64,000 nucleotides of DNA from Krasilnikovozyma curviuscula (GCA_014825775.1 MVAQ01000005.1:124001-188000); one strand, 5' to 3'; positions 1 through 13,036 are shown, numbered from the stretch's first letter. The notes: generated from the letters alone by a model not told the origin. Numbers and translations are program-made.

Positions 1-1448
1 TTTTCAGTGTTATCACATATAGCTCCGATTCTTTAAGCCAGCAGTGATCGTGTAGTCTTTTGCTTGAGCTGCTGCATAGCAGTAAATCATTTACGACCTT
101 TCATGAACTAAATTATTACTGAACGCCGAATTCCACACTTCTGTCAGCCTAATCCTTTCTGCCTTGCTCTTTTCTTATAGCATTTGTATAAAACAACACA
201 TTGGCCATTACTAAATACACAGGACGGTAGTACAACAGCGCACGAATGCAATCAACCAAGTTTCACACCTTCTTCTTCCACGAAGTTGCGTCGTATTTTT
301 CATAGTCTGCCATCCCAGGAGACTTCCACTCTCCACCTTCCGGTATTCTTTACAAGAAAGTTGCTATTTGTCAGGAAGCAAGAGCATAGGCAACCAAAGT
401 GTAAGGCTCACTTCACGTCATTTGCCAGTCGCCCCTGCTCATCCAAAAGTGACGTCAGTTCAACCGCTCCTTTCCCAGGACATCTAAATGGAGATACAGA
501 GGAGTCAAATGGTAGTTGGAGGATGAAGAGCGTGAGGACGTACAACTTGAACACTCGAGGCAGAGGGTCGCATATTATCGTCGGAGCTTTACCAGACATT
601 GGATAGTGAGGATTACAGATAAACTGTACGATGTCGTAGAACTGGCAATTGCGGTCGTCATCATGGCCGGCGGTTTTTTCTAGGCTCTGGGACAGTGTGT
701 GGTGGGAGGTGCGCAAGGCGGTAGGAGGTAGGGTTGATGGAGAACAGGATCCTGAACTATCCATAGTTCGATAAGAACCAGCTGAATGGTCACACTCGAG
801 AGGTCAGGGAGGAGAATCTATCATACACGACGAGAACGAAAACAAACGTCAGCGGGATGCAGTGCGGCGGGAAAACCGTGCTCATTCAAAGCTATGAGGT
901 CTGTGCTCTCTACCAGCTACATTTGATTCTCTCTTCGTATATTGAGATCCGAGAAGCTTATAGCTCAACTCGGAGCTTTCGTTGTATCAGACGACCGTCT
1001 GCTGTCCTTCAATCAAGAGGTGGAAAATCCCTCCGAAAACCCCTCTTCCATCATCTAATCATTGTTCTCGACGACACGTGAGCGCCTTGATTGTGCAAGA
1101 GAGAGGTGTGATCCTGATAATAACTCGACGAGGTTGAGCAGGAGACTCCTTGCTCCCAGGAACTCACCAAAATAAAAGCGCTATTGAAAGGCGACTGGCA
1201 GCAGAAGTAGAGGTAGATCAAGGCCCGGAGAATTATTTTACTTTGAAGTGCCCAAGTTTTGTAGCTGACTTGAAGGAAGTTGATTGTTCCGAGTTACTCG
1301 ATGAAAATAATCGCGGCGAACGGTGCCTTCGCGAAGGAACTCTGCCTGCAGTGTAGCCCCCTTTCCTTCTCGACCAACGGCGACTCAAATCTTGTAGTTG
1401 GCCCTTCACCTCACGAATCCCTATCCAACGTCACTTTAACCCAACGTT
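1..1448. other. Left-edge region without a supported gene
   Basis: Both strands hold only short overlapping open frames with no recognisable domain, no convincing start context and no chain of splice-compatible exons. The stretch nearest 1449 may be the promoter or leader of the next gene. A 5' exon of that gene could lie here, but I could not join one in frame with confidence. Confidence 0.4.
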
Positions 1449-2608
1449 ATGACAACCTTGCTCATCCTCCCTCAGGTCATCCTGCACCACGTTATCCCAG
1501 GCACTCACACTGAGATCCCCCTCTGCCCACCAGGAAATGGTTTTCCTGGCCAACTACTTCTCATACCGGAGGAAGAAAGATTCACTCCACAGTCTCCTGT
1601 TCTGTCGCTTCTCATGGGGGAAAACGGGAAGGTTGCCGTTGGTTTGGGCAAGGAGAGGGGCGTGAGGAGAATCGCGAGTAACTCTGTGAGTGTTTTGTTT
1701 TCAGGTACCTGGCTCTGTTCGGAGAGTTCTGAGGAGACTACACGGATGCATGGACTCTTCTAGCGTAGAAGATATCATTTTACGATGTAATGCAGTACCA
1801 TTGACAACTCCTTTTTTCCAGGCTCACCCCTCTTACATTCTCATTCCAACCCCCTCGTCGAAAGCTCCTGTCCAAAGCTCTGCTGGTGGGCTACTGGGCT
1901 CTTCTGCGAGTGCTGATACTGGTTACCTGAAACTGAGTTTCGAAGAAAGTAGGAACGCTGATGAAGTACGTCAACCTCCCTCTCTAATAGGCTAACCCAC
2001 CATTCTCAGCAACAAAGTTGACATATTCTTTTGCATTTTTATCATGGAATTGGTATATTCATCAACTTGACAATTCGGTTCTACTCTATAGTACGAATCT
2101 ATGCAGTCGGTCTTGCGCCAATTCGAAGCGTTGCTTCTACAATATCAGCTTTTGGATACCCGACTAGCCCAAGATAGACAGGACGATGAAGAAGAGTCGG
2201 TTGTTGAGACTGTAAAGGCTTTCGGTACTGCTATGGGTCGATGGGCGAGAGGTTTCTCAGAGGTGGCAAAGGCTGGCGCGAGGTATGTGATCTTACCTCC
2301 TTTTCAAAAGGAGCGACCGAACCAACTCTTCTGTTTTTCATTGTAGTACTCTCTATACCACTGCAACTACTGCGGTGTCCACTCCTCCTCCATCCGTAAC
2401 GTCAAAGCCCGTTCCAGCAGCAGCAGCGACGGAGCCAGCTTCAACCTACCTAACACCTGCCGCTCCGTCTCCAGCACTCTCCACCGCCAACGCAGCTGGC
2501 TTCGAGGATGTCGGTCTCTCTCCTTCTGTTGGCGGTAACACAACAGGTCGCGTTCCTAGCCCAAGTCCTTCGTTAGAGGGTAGGAAAGGTCTGGAGGCTG
2601 AGATATGA
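1449..2608 (+). CDS. Uncharacterised protein, four exons
   Basis: I do not recognise this protein. Four exons join in frame: 1449-1685, 1822-1963, 2092-2282 and 2347-2608, with GT-AG introns between them and a TGA stop. The start is the first ATG of an open frame beginning TTLLILPQVILHH, so an upstream exon is possible. The N-terminal half looks like a compact beta-rich domain (PGQLLLIPEEERF, then SYILIPTP and GYLKLSFEES). It is followed by a helical stretch (YESMQSVLRQFEALLLQYQ) and an amphipathic segment ending KAGASTLYTTATTAV. The last roughly 80 residues are Pro/Ser/Thr/Ala-rich and probably disordered. The order of beta domain then small-residue helix faintly recalls spartin/senescence-domain proteins, but no diagnostic motif supports that. 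The 3' end converges on the lactonohydrolase-like gene, with about 190 bases between the stops. Confidence 0.5.
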
Positions 2609-2801
2609 ACTCGGTGAATTTGACGCTCCTTAAATGAGATGCCGTGTGTTGAGACGTAATATGGACACTAATGCTTATGTACAAGCTTTGTACGCGAGGG
2701 AGATTTGTTCTGTAAACTTTGCATCCCAAGTCATCCTACCCTCATTGGGCATATATGATGTCATTTTGTATTATACACTACATCCCAGTTCCTTTTCGTC
2801 C

Positions 2802-4999
2802 TTATTGGACAATTGGGGGTCCAATAGCAGCCAAGCCAGAAGCGTAGAACAGCTTCGTCTCAGCGCAGATGATGATTCCTCCTAGCATGGCCGAAGAGGG
2901 TCGGTGAGATGTTCTTTCGTGAGAACATGAAGATACACTCACCTCCTTTCACAAATTTGAAGTTTGCGGAGGTAGTTCCCAGGAAGATCTTGCCCAGAAG
3001 GACGCCGGCTGGGTTGTAGACTAATGATGAAGACCCGGATTGTCAGAGTGCTGGATATCTCACTCATGCCGATAGAGAGGAAATCTCACCATTTAAACCG
3101 TCACCAACACCAGTGTAGACATTACCATTCGAGTCGACGTGAACACCATCCGGCACACCCGTAGCACAGTAAGTGAAGATGCTGCGGTTGACAAAGTTGC
3201 CATTGGCATCAACGTCGTATTTGTAGATCGACGAGGGTTTGGTTGGGTCAAAGGTGAGGTAGTTGAGTCCCGTGTCGGTCACATATGCTGTTTTTCCGTC
3301 TGGGGAAAAGGTAATACCTAAAAACGAGATGGAAACAGAGTTAAGCTCGTGGAGCCCGAGAAACGATTGAGATGTGACCGGTAGCTACGAACCATTGTCA
3401 CAACCGAAACCGTCCGCAACGACGCGAACGGCACCGGTATCATAATTGAAGCGGTAAGCCTGTTGCGGAAGACCTGGTGCTGGTCGGAAGTTCTGGGTGT
3501 AACCGTAACTAATTGGAGATGAGATGAGAAAGGAAGTGAGTGTCAGTTTGAGGTTCGCACAGGCTTGACAACTGAGAGACTCATGTAACTTACGTGGTAT
3601 CAGTGAAATAGATTTCTTTGGTGACAGGATGAATGACAACATCGTTCAGAGAGTTGAACTGACGGCCGAAGAAGTTGTTCAAAATGACGGTCGAATTGTC
3701 TGCAAACGTATCACAGTCAGTTTTCAGCCGGAAACATGTTCATATTTATTTCTTAATTGGATAAGGCCTATATATGTGGACGTACAAGGTGGGTATGGAT
3801 TGACCAGCGCCAAGTTTGCCGTGATGTTAGCACCTCTTCCCTATAAAAGTAAGACAAAGTCAGCTAGTGCACTTTAGCTCTCTCAAAAAATTGTCAGAAT
3901 GTAGCAAACCTCATTAGTGTACAAGAGCTGGTCTCTGAAGTTGGTACCACCTGTAGGTTACCGGATTCAGCCATCAGTTTGATGTCGACAAGCTGGACGG
4001 AGAAAGAAGATACACGCACCGTTCGCCATCTCGAGTGGTGGAGAGATCGGGACTTCAGTAATTGGAATATAAGACCCATTACCACTGGCTAATAATTCAA
4101 GATAGAAAATAGAAATGTGGTGGAGGTTTGGTCCTCAGTCGGTGTTGGGTCCGGTGCATACGGTACAGACGGAGAATGACACTGACCGGCAGCAGCGTCG
4201 GCATCAGCGAGGTAGATGGAGCTAACTTTATTTGTAGCGTTCACACCAGTATAAGAAAGGGCTCCTCCAGCGTTGACTGCGAAGAAGACTTTGCCTGTTG
4301 GCTCGTGGCTGTTGCGATGGAAGGACAATGAGGACTCAACTCAGAATCCCAAGGCATAAGGAGGCATGATGAGCTTACTAGATGACAGCTTCGTGCGCAA
4401 AGGAGTACGAATCGTTCTCAGCTAGAATTGTAAGTCAGCGAATGTCTACCCAGGCCATTAGAGGCGAAGTCGTACCTAAAAGAGTGAGTTTTGGGTTGGA
4501 CCCAATAATTGAGAGAAAGTCAGGGTGATAGACATGGAAGGGTTTGGCTTTCAAGCTATCAATGGTGGAGTTTGGAGGAACAAAGATTGTCGAGTAGTTG
4601 AAGACAGTCTCCGGTTGCACAGTCGGGAGCGAAGCGAACGACTTTGGATCGATGAACTGGGCTTGAGAGGGGTATGAGCTAGAAGAGTTGTCAACAGCTC
4701 TGGGGACAATAACGTCTCGTAGTGTGTTCTAATAAAGAATGGAAAGAAAAAGAGGCCACCCCACACGATGAGAGATGCGTTAATGAACGGCAGAGGCGAT
4801 CGGGACTCCACACAGTAAATGTGAAAAGATGCGTGCTTACAGCATTGGTAACTGCTACAGCAGCCAGTCCAGTGAAGAGAGCTCCTACGATCATTTTTGG
4901 TATCGATACGGTTGTTTTTTTCGCCGGTGTTGAGGATGAAGCTGGCTCTATGATAGTCATCGCTGCTGGACCTTTTATAGTGTCATCTGGGGAGCTCAT
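2802..4999 (-). CDS. Lactonohydrolase-like SMP-30/gluconolactonase-family protein with N-terminal membrane anchor
   Basis: Exons read on the minus strand from ATG 4999 to TAA 2802. Family members are six-bladed beta-propellers that open lactones (gluconolactone, pantolactone) with a bound divalent metal. The family signs are FHVYHPDFLSIIGSNPKLTL, then SYSFAHEAVI (the conserved AHEA element), FFAVNAGGALSYTG, a GFGCDNG segment, CATGVPDGVHVDSNGNVYTG near the last blades, and an end reading FVKGGGIIICAETKLFYASG after the final intron (donor near 2948, acceptor near 2890). Residues about 32-52 (IPKMIVGALFTGLAAVAVTNA) are hydrophobic after a polar, Ser/Thr-rich N-terminus. This suggests a type II signal anchor with the propeller in the secretory lumen or outside the cell. 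N-linked sites such as NYS and NST are present. The substrate cannot be told from sequence. The gene is divergent from CDC14 across about 1.2 kb. Confidence 0.85.
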
Positions 5000-6240
5000 G
5001 CCCGGACGAGCCCTGGTACTGCTCTGGCACCTGACTTCAGGTCCGAAGATGGTGGTTAGGACACGGTAGTAGTCACTAGCTTGGCTGCAAACGTCACCGC
5101 GGTACGAGCGGCACTAGGCAACGAGAAGGGGCGTTTTTTGCAGGAACTTGCGGAGTAAGATACACCTGGCTGATTCCAGATGTTTGTTACAAGGGTTTCC
5201 TGGGATGAATGCAATAGAGACGATAGAGGAAGTTAGAGAGACTGAGGCAGTCTGCCCTTCGGTCTATGCGAAGGGATCACGAAGGGGAGACAGGACTGGC
5301 TCGCACCTACGTACTCAATTGACAGCGCACCACAGAGAACAGAAGCGTCAAGTGATCACTACTTAATTATAGTTTTCCTTCCTGAGTGCCCCGGGGGTGA
5401 CAAACACATCGCCTGTCGACGGCACGGTGTTGTGCGCACAACCAGTTGAAAACCAACGGGACGAGCTCTGTGCTGCTGCACTGACTCATTAGCGGCACTA
5501 TATTAACGAGGTTCTGCGGTCCCAATAGCGCTCTAAAAATATCTGATTTGATCTGGAGGGAAGCTGAACCCGTCATCCACGATCGGCCACATTGAATCGC
5601 AATTCAACGACGAGGTGAAGCCGATACACTTCTCGATTCTACACTTGTCAGGACTGCCCTCAGCTCTTTCGATCTAGCGATGCTGACGGGACTGCTGCCG
5701 GACTGGAAGTAGAGAAATGGTAGCTTCGCCCCTTGATTTCATGACTGGAGACCACAACTTCTAACATTTCAGGCACCGGATCTTGATCGAGTACCTTCAG
5801 CACCTAACAGAGGCACCCCAGCTGTCAGATTTCGCTTTCTTATTGTCCTCTGTCTTTCGAACAAGCTCCCTGGGCTGCAAGAAAAGCAAGCGCGCGAGTT
5901 TTGTCGCAGCCAGCTGAGTTGATCGAAGCTCCGCCCCCTCCCTCACTCAACATTTTCTCATCCAGAGCCATACTGCCTCCCACCTTCGTCTGTGTCTCAG
6001 GGACTTTTACAAGGCAATTTATCCTGAGTCCTGTGGCTGTAACTGAGCACAGAAGAGCACTAGCACACGAGGAGACGGGTTAGTCCACTAGTTTGCTCAG
6101 CTGCTCGATACTAAGAGGGCCTGAGCTTCGTGCAGTACGATTCACCTGACTCTTTCTTCCTTAGGAGATAGGCATAACCTCAGTCTCTCCTAATACTCGA
6201 CCAGCAGCGGGATACCCTAGCACAGAAAAGGAAGTGTATC
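5000..6240. promoter_or_regulatory. Divergent intergenic region between the lactonohydrolase-like gene and CDC14
   Basis: About 1.24 kb separate two start codons that point away from each other, so both promoters should lie here. Only short unrelated open frames occur. The 130 bases before CDC14 are pyrimidine-rich, as expected of a fungal leader. I found no clear TATA box or named operator. Confidence 0.45.
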
Positions 6241-8758
6241 ATGGCCCAGCCTCAAGCAAAGTTGGTCAAGTTCGACGACCGGTGAGCAGGGCTCTCTATC
6301 CTTCCAAAAAGCTCTACTTCAACTGACCCTCATTGCTTCTTTCTTACTCCATCTAACCTCTTGAACAGAATCTCTTTCACGACCTTTCCCTCTCCAATTC
6401 CTTCACCCGACTACTTGAACTCTCATACATTCTCCAAAAAGTCCTCTAGCTCCAAGGCTGCCGCTTCGACCTCGGACAAGACGCTGTATCATTTCTTCAC
6501 GATTGATCATGACCTTGTCTATCAGTCATTTGCTGATGACTTTGGTCCTCTCAACATATCGATGGTCTACACGTTTTGCCTTCGTACGTTCAGGCGCTTG
6601 GCAGCCTCTCAGCTGCCTCATTCGTCATTATCTCATGCCTGACAACTCCTTCTCGCAGACCTCCACGACCTACTTCTGAAGCCTGAACTGGAGTTCCACA
6701 CCATCGTCCTGTATTCCTCCTCGTCACCAAAGCCCAAAGCAAACGCTGCGTTGATGATGGCGCTCTACATCCTCATCGTCCAGAGGAAAGCTCCCTGGGA
6801 AGCATTCTACCCGATCGCCAATATGGAGTTCTTGACATTCCGTGATGCCGGAAAGGGCAAAGGAGACTTCCATCTCGGTATTCAGGTGAGCTCACCCTCC
6901 GTCGTATCACCGATTCCTGTTTGGCGCTACTGACGCCACCTCCTGGGGTGCCTCATCGAACATTGCGCCTTTCAGGACTTTCTCTTTGGTACTTGGAAGG
7001 CGTTGAAATCTGGCTTGCTCAATCTTGAGACGTTTGACACAGAGGAGTACGAACACTACGAGAGGGTAGAGTGAGTATCCCTCAGTTCCAATTGTCCGTG
7101 GCAATGTTGCGCCTGACACACCTTTACGATGTGAAGAAATGGGGATTTCAACTGGGTCTCCAAGCACTTCATCGCTTTTGCCTCTCCTCAAGGTTCGTCA
7201 TCCCAGCAGAATGATTGTCGACGGCTCCGCATGTCGCTAATTTAGTCTGTCCATTTCGCAGAGCCGCACTGGCTGCGATACCAAAACGATCAGGCTACCT
7301 CTTTCCCAGCACACCGAATTCCTCAAGCGTTTCAGAATGTAGTAAATTATTTTGTGAAATCCGACGTTGGGCTCGTGGTCCGACTAAATAACCCGCTCTA
7401 CAACAAGGACCACTTCACAGACCGTGGCATCAAGTTCAAAGAGATGTATTTCGATGACGGTACCAATCCTACACCAGAGATGGTTAGAGAGTTCATTGCG
7501 ATTGCAGATGATACCATTAGCAGAGGTCAGGTTGTTGCTGTAAGTCCAGAATGCCTCCTCACACACTTATGTTCAGTCTACCAACCTGTCCTTCCTTGCT
7601 CTAAAATTTATTCAGATTCATTGTAAAGCTGGTCTGGGTCGAACAGGATGCTTAATCGGTGGTAAGATTCTCTGCGTATCCCACAAAGCGTCCGCGAGCG
7701 CCTCATTGACTTGATTTATATCCTTAGCCTATCTCACTTACAAATACGGCTTCACTGCTTCCGAGAGTATTGCTTTCATGAGAATTATGAGACCTGGTAT
7801 GGTTGTCGGAGTACGTCTCACTTGATACTGTTCGAAGTGGTGGCCCATACTGATAACGTACTTATTTACTTCTCAGCCTCAGCAACAGTACATGATGATC
7901 AATCACCTCGAATGGGTGAAGTGGGCTGCTGCAGATGAAGCCCTTTCCGAGTACAAAGCTTCCCTGCGAATAGGATCGACATCAGAAGTATCTCGACCTG
8001 TCACCCCGCCCTCTGAAGGCTCCCACACACCCCCATCAGCATTGCCCGTCGCTCTCCCTCCAGTCACACCGGCTCGAGTTGTCAGTGGATCAAACTCTGC
8101 GGCAGAAAAAAAGACTCCTCCAGGCCAGCCAAGGAAGACACCCAAGAGAGGCGTTCCCGATGATGTTGAAGGAGAAGTCAACGGGTGTGCTCCATCTGCC
8201 AAGAGGAATCAAACAGCAAAGGCACGGTCAGAGACACCACCCGCATCTAAATTACCAGCATCCATAACTCAAGAGGGAAGACCCAGAAAGGCAGCCGGAT
8301 CCAAGCTGCCTTTGTCCAGCGTTCCTGTCTCAACCCGGAGGACTGGCCCAGCTGCGACAGAGTCGAGAGTCATTCAGAGAGGAGCCACGTTACCTCCTAA
8401 TGCGTCTCCAACCCCATCCACTTCCGCTACTACGTCTCGCCTTCCGACTTTTGCATCGCCCAACAAAAGAGCCCTTCCAGTCCCGACGCCAACCATCAAC
8501 TCGATACACTCCATCACAGCTGCGCTAGAAGGGCATGTCGCTCCTGGCTCACCACGACCACTTGTCACCAGAGGAGAGATATCTGTTGTGAGATCAAGGT
8601 ACGACAAAATTGGAAAAACAGGTGGTAGAGGGTTGAAAAAGAGAAGATCTTGTGAGACGATCTGTTTTTTAATATTGGAAATCATCAGGCCGTCTACTCA
8701 CCTCAGTTCTTCGTAAACCTAATACTCAGCTCTATCAGCAGCTGACGTCTTGGGCTAG
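6241..8758 (+). CDS. CDC14: CDC14 dual-specificity protein phosphatase
   Basis: Cdc14 removes phosphate from Cdk sites (Ser-Pro preferred) to drive mitotic exit and cytokinesis, cycling between nucleolus, nucleus and spindle or division site. The first exon is 41 bases (6241-6281, MAQPQAKLVKFDD). Later exons carry the N-terminal Cdc14 domain (TLYHFFTIDHDLVYQSFADD, FGPLNISMVY, NAALMMALYILIVQRKAPWE) and the catalytic domain (FVKSDVGLVVRLNNPLYN, GIKFKEMYFDDG). The active-site loop AIHCKAGLGRTG is complete, with Cys and Arg in HCX5R spacing and split from the preceding strand by an intron near 7541-7616. YLTYKYGFTASESIAFMR and MRPGMVVGPQQQYM follow. The C-terminal about 230 residues are Ser/Pro/Lys-rich and probably regulatory. 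The simplest 3' end splices at 8652 to near 8738, giving ...KKRRSSADVLG and TAG at 8756. Without that intron the frame ends at 8716 with a less protein-like tail. Confidence 0.95.
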
Positions 8759-9256
8759 GGTTAGATCTACGTACAAACGGCTCTGTACCGGCCACAGGGG
8801 ATAACGACCTCATCATTTAGGCACATCTCATTCATGTCTATCACCATACCAACTTTCATCGCGATACCCCACTCAACATTCATTCACATTGATTTTTCTT
8901 CTCGCCTTTGCCTTTCGTTAAACCCTGTAGCATCTTCTTTCTATACCTCTAGTGTTCCTGCTAGCATTTTTACACATGTGTCCTGCAAGCTGGACCTGGC
9001 TTCACGACTTCACGCTCTTTATGTCCATTTTACCCTTTTGCATCTTGTTCTATTTCGATATTATTGAACGACCTCAAACACGACACTGTTTTTTTATTAC
9101 TGTTGCGAGCTTTCGGTGCGAAACCATGACGTAAATAATTTTGAGAGCTTCCGCACAGCTTTCTTGGCAGGCGAAAATAAAACTGCAGTTTGTCGGTGGT
9201 TGTTGTGAGTCCAACCACACTTCATTTTTGTACCCCCGTCTCTACTCAACAAATCT
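8759..9256. promoter_or_regulatory. Intergenic region upstream of the CNNM gene
   Basis: About 500 bases between tandem genes. The sequence is pyrimidine-rich on the plus strand and has no supported gene. It should hold the CDC14 3' untranslated region followed by the promoter and leader of the CNNM gene, which starts in the context aaatctATGG. Confidence 0.4.
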
Positions 9257-12179
9257 ATGGTCTTGCCTCACAATGCTTATTTACCTTTGAACAAGGCTGC
9301 CTCAGTCGGTCAAGGAGCTGCAGCTCCTGAGTCGACTGGGGAGCATAAGCAACAAAACACCATGCAGCCAACCAAGCCGCAAGTCAGCACCTCACTCTTT
9401 CTGAAGGTCTTCTATGCTATAGCCCTGGTCCCACTACTATATGTTGTTTCAGCCTACGTCTGTAAACCAATTGGACAGTCCTTTGGTCATTTTTTGGTTC
9501 ACCAATTTGGCCCCCAATCAACCCCCTATACCCACGTCGCACTTGAACATGGCATGCACCAGCATACCAAAAGAATTGAGAAGGGAAGCGGTGAATACAT
9601 CGCTTTCATCGTCTTGATCCCTGGTCAGTCCTATATTTGTTTCTTGCTCCTGCGTCGGCTCTCTTCCCCAGCTCGGGACTCCTCGCTGACTTTGCTTCAC
9701 ATCATTAGTCCTAGTGATTCTTTCTGGTATCTTTGCTGGTAAGTTATCTGATGAGTTATTCGAAAATGGAATCACTTCCTAATGCAACCTCGTTCTCTCT
9801 TTCCAGGTCTTACCCTTGGGTTAGTACCCTCAACCCTCTCGATCGTTGCGCAATGCTCAACATTGATTGCTTACAATTTATCTACAGGTACATGAGTTTG
9901 GACATGACACAGCTCACTATTTTGGCCTCCAGCGGTACGGAGAAGCAGAAAAAACACGCCCTCAAAATCATCCCAGTCAGAAAGAACGGCCATTTGCTTC
10001 TCACAACTCTTCTGCTGGTCAACATGATTGTCAATGAAACTTTGCCTGTCATTTCGGATCCAGTTCTAGGAGGTGGTGTACAAGCTGTAGTCGTTTCCAC
10101 CGTCCGTAAGTACTTTCCCACAATCATGCGCCTTCCCATGATTGATTTCATAGTGACTGATTTGTTTGTTGTGATATTGATTTGTGTTACAGTGATCATT
10201 ATCTTCAGTGAAATCATTCCGTCAGTCGTTGCTCCAACCCTTCGCTGGCCCCACTTTCGTCTTCTGTCTCTGATATGCTGTCTTCTATTAATCTCCTTCA
10301 ATAGTCAAAGTATTTGCTCCCGTTACGGCTTGGTTGTTGGAAGTTCTGCTGCACCAGCTACTCAGATACTCATTTACTTGTTCTATCCAATTGGTAAGCC
10401 ACACCGTTCATATTTATTGTCTCACGGTTGACTTACCTTACCATTCTCCTAGCTTGGCCCATCTCATGGATTCTCGAGAAGCTGCTCGGTAATCACAATG
10501 GTATCATCTACCGCAAGGGTGAGCTTCGTGAGCTTCTGAATCTCCATGCCGCCCGTGGACACAACGGAGGAGATTTGATGGACGACACCATTGGTATCGC
10601 ACAAGGAGCTCTTGATTTACAGGACAAAGTGAGTCTCAGCTTCCTACTTCTGATTGTTGAAATCTTCTGATATTTGGGTTGTTTCTGTAGGTTGCGCGAG
10701 ATGCCATGACGCCGCTATCTGAGGTGTTTATGCTTGAGGATACCACGCGTTTGGATTATGAAGTTCTTACTAAGATCGTCAGATCCGGACATTCAAGAAT
10801 TCCAGTGTTCAAATACGTGTCCAAGCCTGACCTCGAGAAACCAGGCAAGGTCAAGGTCATCAAGAAGATTTTAGGTATCGTGCTTGTCAAAAACTTTGTA
10901 CTTCTCGATCCTGAAGGTGAGTAACACGTGACTCTAGTCATTAGTAAATGAGTTGTTACTGAGTCAGCCTTTCATTCTTTGGCAGATGCGACTCCAATCA
11001 TGAGCGTTCCTTTGAACCTCTTCCCATCCGTTGCCCAGGACGAACCCCTCTTAAATATGCTCAACAACTTCCAGGAGGGAAGAAGTCACCTCGCTATCGT
11101 ATCTCGCCGAACCGTCCAACCAAAAACGTTGCCTCAAAAGGAAGACGATGTCGAATCTGTCATGATCGAAACTGCCGCTCTAGGTCTCAAGGACAAACTG
11201 CGTCACACGTTTGGTCTGGACAGTGATTCATCAGATGAAGAATCCGATCTAGAAATGGGAAATGTGAAGAAGTCTAAAGGAGATCTGAAGAAACAGAGGG
11301 AAGCAGAGAGAAAGGCGGCCAAGATGCATGGTCAAGGAGTGCCAGGGGATGCTCAAATGGCTCCTGGAAAGGTTCAGGAGTTCATCGAAGATCTTGAAGG
11401 TGAACCTTTGGGGTTGATTACGTTAGAAGATGTACTTGAGGAGCTGATTGGTGAAGAGATCGCTGATGAATGTAAGTAGCGTCCTACTCGCCACTCTGCT
11501 CAGATTAAACTTATCAATATTTCCCCTATTTTCTTTCCAGATGATGCTAAAAACGTTACTACAGGTGATGCTGAAGCGGCATATATTCCAGCTGAGGCTG
11601 AAGCTGCGATTGCTGCTGCTCAAGAAAGCCGAGATGCTGAGAAACAGAGATCTGCAGTCGCGACTGCGCCAGCGCCTGTCAAGATTCAACCGACCAAATC
11701 AAATGCTCAAGGCATAGCTCTCGTCAATAAGCTTGGTGCTATCGGCAGAAGAGCAACATCTCAACCTGGACGCAAACGCACCGCAGATCTTTCAGCTCCA
11801 GCTCCAGCTCCAGTTCCTACTGGCGCTGGCGTCAGTACCGGCTCTCCCAATCCTGCCACTCTCAAAACCCAGGTTCCACTTAAAATTCCGCCAACTTCTG
11901 TTGAACAAGCTGAAACTGCTCAGGTTGACGAGAAGCGCGGTGAAGGCTTCCCTGTCCCGAAGAAAAAACTTCCCTTCAAAGTGCGTACCACTCAGCTGTT
12001 CTTCCGACATGAAACTACCTCTGACCGATCCAATGAATCTTTTTTTTTTCTTTCTTTAGTCCATGTCCATCTCTGTCCCTCCTCCTCAGATCCTCACTGC
12101 AGGCACACCAGGCGCTCCCCTCGTCGCAACGCCGGCCGCTGTAGAATATGTGGCCGACAAAGACAGTGAGGAAAAGTAG
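9257..12179 (+). CDS. CNNM/MAM3-type CBS-domain membrane protein
   Basis: CNNM proteins (yeast Mam3) are DUF21 plus CBS-pair membrane proteins linked to magnesium or manganese balance; Mam3 is vacuolar. The hydrophobic segments start near residue 47 (SLFLKVFYAIALVPLLYVV). A DUF21 core follows: IVLIPVLVILSGIFAGLTLG, YMSLDMTQL, LLLVNMIVNETLPVI, FSEIIPQSICSRYGL. Next come the acidic linker GELRELLNLHA and the CBS pair: VARDAMTPLSEVFMLEDTTR, SGHSRIPVFKY, ILGIVLVKNFVLLDPED, then GRSHLAIVSR. About 100 charged residues, with DSDSSDEESD, are inserted before the closing strand PLGLITLEDVLEELIGEEI. The tail is Ala/Pro-rich. Two tiny exons, 9709-9738 and 9807-9819, carry the DUF21 core and are needed to keep frame. 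The stop is TAG 12177-12179. Transport direction and ion cannot be deduced from sequence. Confidence 0.93.
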
Positions 12180-13036
12180 AAGTAGCTAGACACTATATGT
12201 TTAATCTTTATTAGTATGTAGACGAGGGTAATATGGTATGAAGGTGTTTGTTTACACTGTTTCGAACGTGAAACTCGGCACCTCTGATTTTAAGGTTTTG
12301 GGGGGATGACACAAAGGCGTTCCCATCTCATTCCCGACCGTTGACGACCACCACAGCTGCCTTGAAGACCAGCCCGTCTAGCTCTTTCTTTTCTGTCAGT
12401 CTAGCTGAGAGAAAAAAACCATCGTATACGCAAGAAAAAGCCACAGGTGGATCTACTGGAATCGCGTCAAACGACGAAGAAGCCACTACGATTGATTTGC
12501 GGCGGCCTAATTCATTAAGTTTCGCATATTCTTCTCTATGGAACACTGTATCATACTGCGAAAGTTTTCTTTACGACCGTCACATTCGACGTTCGACTAG
12601 TGAGTGCTCGTCGTTCCAATAGACTTGGATTACAGAGAGGCTTCCAGGGTGCGCTGTGGAAGATTTCGACGCAGGGAGTGACGAGCGACCGGCAGTGTGA
12701 TCACCATTTAGTGTTTAAACTGAACCTTACTTGCCCCTCAACTACGATCCCCTCCCAGCTGGCCATCCTTTCTGGACGGAGGTACAACTGAGATCTCTCC
12801 CAACAACCACCTGCTCGACATCTACCTCAGCGGCTGTCATACCATCCTAGCCTCTGGATTTTCTGGCTTCCCCGCGAGAGGCAAGCCCTCTCTGGATCAA
12901 TTGAGGGATTCTCCTCCTGAACAGGTCCAGGATACCCTCCAGGTCAGTCTGGTCTAGTTGCTGTTCAAGGTGTGCAGGAGGCGGCTGACGATATCATTGC
13001 CTCGGGACGAAAATAAGGCCAGCAGCAGCGACAGCA
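12180..13036. other. Intergenic region without a supported gene
   Basis: About 860 bases between tandem genes. The short open frames on either strand show no domain and do not join. The 3' part (12,780-13,030) is probably leader or promoter of the following gene. A 5' coding exon there cannot be excluded. Confidence 0.35.
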
